Shown here one piece after another: positions 57,357-57,577 of a stretch of 57,577 bases of DNA. The translations under genes were made by a program, and so were the position numbers. The stretch is taken from positions 1-57,577 of the forward strand of contig JACVTC010000290.1 of assembly GCA_016946835.1 (NCBI GenBank). The letters are read 5' to 3'. The stretch comes from Neocallimastix lanati (nom. inval.) (taxonomy: Eukaryota > Neocallimastigomycota > Neocallimastigomycetes > Neocallimastigales > Neocallimastigaceae). Each line of letters opens with the position of its first letter. Position 1 is the stretch's first letter. The notes under the pieces were generated by a model, which was not told the DNA's origin, ran no database searches, and was given only the letters and a program-made list of their open reading frames with translations.

Positions 57357-57577
57357 ATGGAAGATTTAAATTGTATTATTTCCTATTTAGTTAATAATAA
57401 TCCAAAATCTAGAAAATATACATGGATGAAAGAAAGTAGAACTCTTAAACGTAAACTAGAGAAAAGAGTAGTAACTATAAAAAAATCAAAGATTTTTATT
57501 GGAAAAAGAAATATGAAAAAATTAATTCTATTAAAGCTGAATTTTATGACAAAAACAGATTCAAAGAAATATCAGAT
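57357..57577 (+). pseudogene. Partial coding-like sequence at right edge
   Basis: From ATG 57357 a frame reads MEDLNCIISYLVNNNPKSRK then YTWMKESRTLKRKLEKR. Near 57480, in a poly-A run, the coding-like signal moves to another frame (KDFYWKKKYEKINSIKAEFY and onward) that stays open to the window end. This suggests a frameshifted gene or a sequencing indel. The family is not recognised; a transposon or retroelement protein is possible. Confidence 0.35.

Overview
The window looks like a nuclear contig from an anaerobic gut fungus (Neocallimastigomycota). Evidence: very AT-rich intergenic DNA with long A/T tracts, short spliceosomal introns (78-123 nt in the best model), Asn-rich retrotransposon proteins, and two secreted Cys-rich repeat proteins whose recurring GYY...N...I.C...C unit resembles the scaffoldins of gut-fungal cellulosomes. 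No database search was possible; product names rest on motif reading and memory of the families.

Layout. (1) 1-6038, minus: a large intronless scaffoldin-like gene running off the left edge, with one in-frame TAA after which the same frame stays repeat-like to base 1. (2) 6039-15030: gene-poor AT-rich DNA with a small secreted ORF (8777), a solo Ty3-type LTR (10563-10984), one copy of a degenerate dispersed repeat, and a copia 3'-end relic (13653-13898). (3) 15031-20874, minus: a near-complete but internally deleted Ty1/copia element. (4) 20888-24330: second copy of the dispersed repeat, a 70-bp-arm near-perfect hairpin (22904-23068) and a copia relic. (5) 24486-32797: sugar-nucleotide region. 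A UDP-xylose synthase gene (minus) and an eight-exon UDP-glucose 6-dehydrogenase gene (plus) are divergent neighbours encoding consecutive steps UDP-glucose -> UDP-glucuronate -> UDP-xylose; a decayed bacterial-type nitroreductase and an intact bacterial-type family 2 glycosyltransferase follow. (6) 34724-36682, plus: a second, short, six-exon scaffoldin-like gene. (7) 36683-57577: retroelement territory with a truncated Ty3/gypsy element (40207-45071, plus), a secreted-protein pseudogene abutting it, two more copia elements (46203-50359 and 50957-56324, both minus) and a partial ORF at the right edge.

How the parts relate. UGDH and UXS should supply UDP-glucuronate and UDP-xylose to glycosyltransferases, and the nearby GT2 could be a user; this is inference from position. 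The scaffoldin-like genes flank this block but have no proven link to it. The three copia elements share an architecture: a primer site matching the D-arm to anticodon part of tRNA-Lys (CUU in two, UUU in one), tandem repeats in the leader, and a hairpin beside the polypurine tract whose arms differ in sequence but stay paired. Each is defective in a different way.
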